From: Treponema sp.
GTDB lineage: Bacteria; Spirochaetota; Spirochaetia; Treponematales; Treponemataceae
DNA length: 64,000 bases
Assembly: GCA_024402695.1 (NCBI GenBank)
Contig: JAKSTG010000003.1
Location: 1 to 64,000, forward strand
Direction: 5' to 3'
Position 1 is the stretch's first letter. The number at the start of each line of letters is the position of its first letter. The position numbers were made by a program, and so were the translations under genes. The notes beneath the pieces are model-generated. The model did no database searches, was not told the DNA's origin, and saw nothing but the letters and a program-made list of their open reading frames with translations. Of this stretch, positions 63,915-64,000 are shown piece after piece.

Positions 63915-64000
63915 CTATCCCTCCCCAATTGTTTCTATGTAGTATTGGTCGTATACGATGATTTCACATGAATCCATGTAAGTCATTCCCTTGCTGTCTG
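63915..64000 (-). CDS. 3' end of a protein-coding gene (partial)
   Basis: The last 27 codons of a minus-strand frame run from the window edge to TAG at 63915-63917, reading DSKGMTYMDSCEIIVYDQYY then IETIGEG. The composition looks protein-like but no family can be recognised from so short a piece. It lies 73 bases upstream of the lipoprotein start and may be in the same operon. A short inverted repeat GGTAC-AAC-GTACC lies in the gap (63890-63902). Confidence 0.5.
   Translation of the reverse strand, partial: DSKGMTYMDSCEIIVYDQYYIETIGEG

Noticed and set aside
1-64000. CRISPR array, prophage, insertion sequence or rRNA genes
   Set aside because: No regularly spaced repeats, transposase, integrase, phage structural genes or rRNA sequence were seen in the window.

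Overview
The window looks like a chromosomal segment of a spirochaete, most likely a host-associated or gut-type Treponema. The evidence is the set of best-recognised proteins (a RpoB rifampicin cluster with Asn at E. coli position 531, MurA with Asp in place of the active-site Cys, Ala/Pro/Glu-rich tail on L10), low-to-moderate GC, many secreted or lipidated proteins without close relatives, and a cytoplasmic GH43 glycosidase. The genus is an inference; no rRNA gene is present to settle it.

Layout. 1-1040: a small probable PIN-toxin remnant and an Asp/Glu-racemase-family gene. 1064-3625 (minus): pepT-murA. 3678-15586 (plus): the transcription/translation superlocus tRNA-Thr, rpmG, tRNA-Trp, secE, nusG, rplK, rplA, rplJ, rplL, rpoB, rpoC, with hairpins before secE, rplK, rplL and rpoB and a strong terminator after rpoC. 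15651-21460 (plus): an EAL c-di-GMP phosphodiesterase, a Ste24-like M48 protease, a LacI-type regulator and an M18 aminopeptidase. 21467-24071 (minus): parA-parB and a PhnP-like metallohydrolase. 24171-31959 (plus): methyltransferase, GH43 glycosidase, a 1509-residue 2-hydroxyacyl-CoA dehydratase activase-type protein, and arfB. 31972-33664 (minus): an ArsR-controlled permease/thioredoxin operon with a readable promoter and operator, followed by a patch of decayed genes to 34205. 34225-39843 (minus): parC-like topoisomerase, yigZ, rsmE, a HExxH protein, an unknown secreted protein and rsmG. 39968-41734 (plus): a Rel/SpoT-family (p)ppGpp enzyme.

41802-44860 (minus): a DUF2804-like gene and a 657-residue unknown. 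44976-46385 (plus): beta-CASP RNase-like protein. 46405-50201 (minus): hflK-hflC and a membrane protein resembling a pseudokinase. 50202-50644 is the only gene-free stretch over 300 bases; it holds two related ~140-bp palindromic units facing each other. 50645-54303 (minus): LysM-M23 endopeptidase, zinc-ribbon protein and a degenerate polysaccharide deacetylase. 54366-57720 (plus): PASTA-containing class B PBP and a Maf-type (DUF115) glycosyltransferase. 57717-63841 (minus): two paralogous large lipoproteins; the 3' end of another minus-strand gene enters at 63915.

Themes. Three target proteins carry residues expected to reduce antibiotic binding (MurA, RpoB, ParC). Several enzymes keep the fold but lose catalytic residues (Rel hydrolase domain, deacetylase, GGDEF, racemase). 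Many first genes of transcription units have a -10 box ending 6-8 bases before the AUG and no Shine-Dalgarno, suggesting leaderless mRNAs. The most unusual non-coding structure is the paired palindromic element at 50246-50560. No wholly new multi-gene system could be demonstrated from sequence alone.
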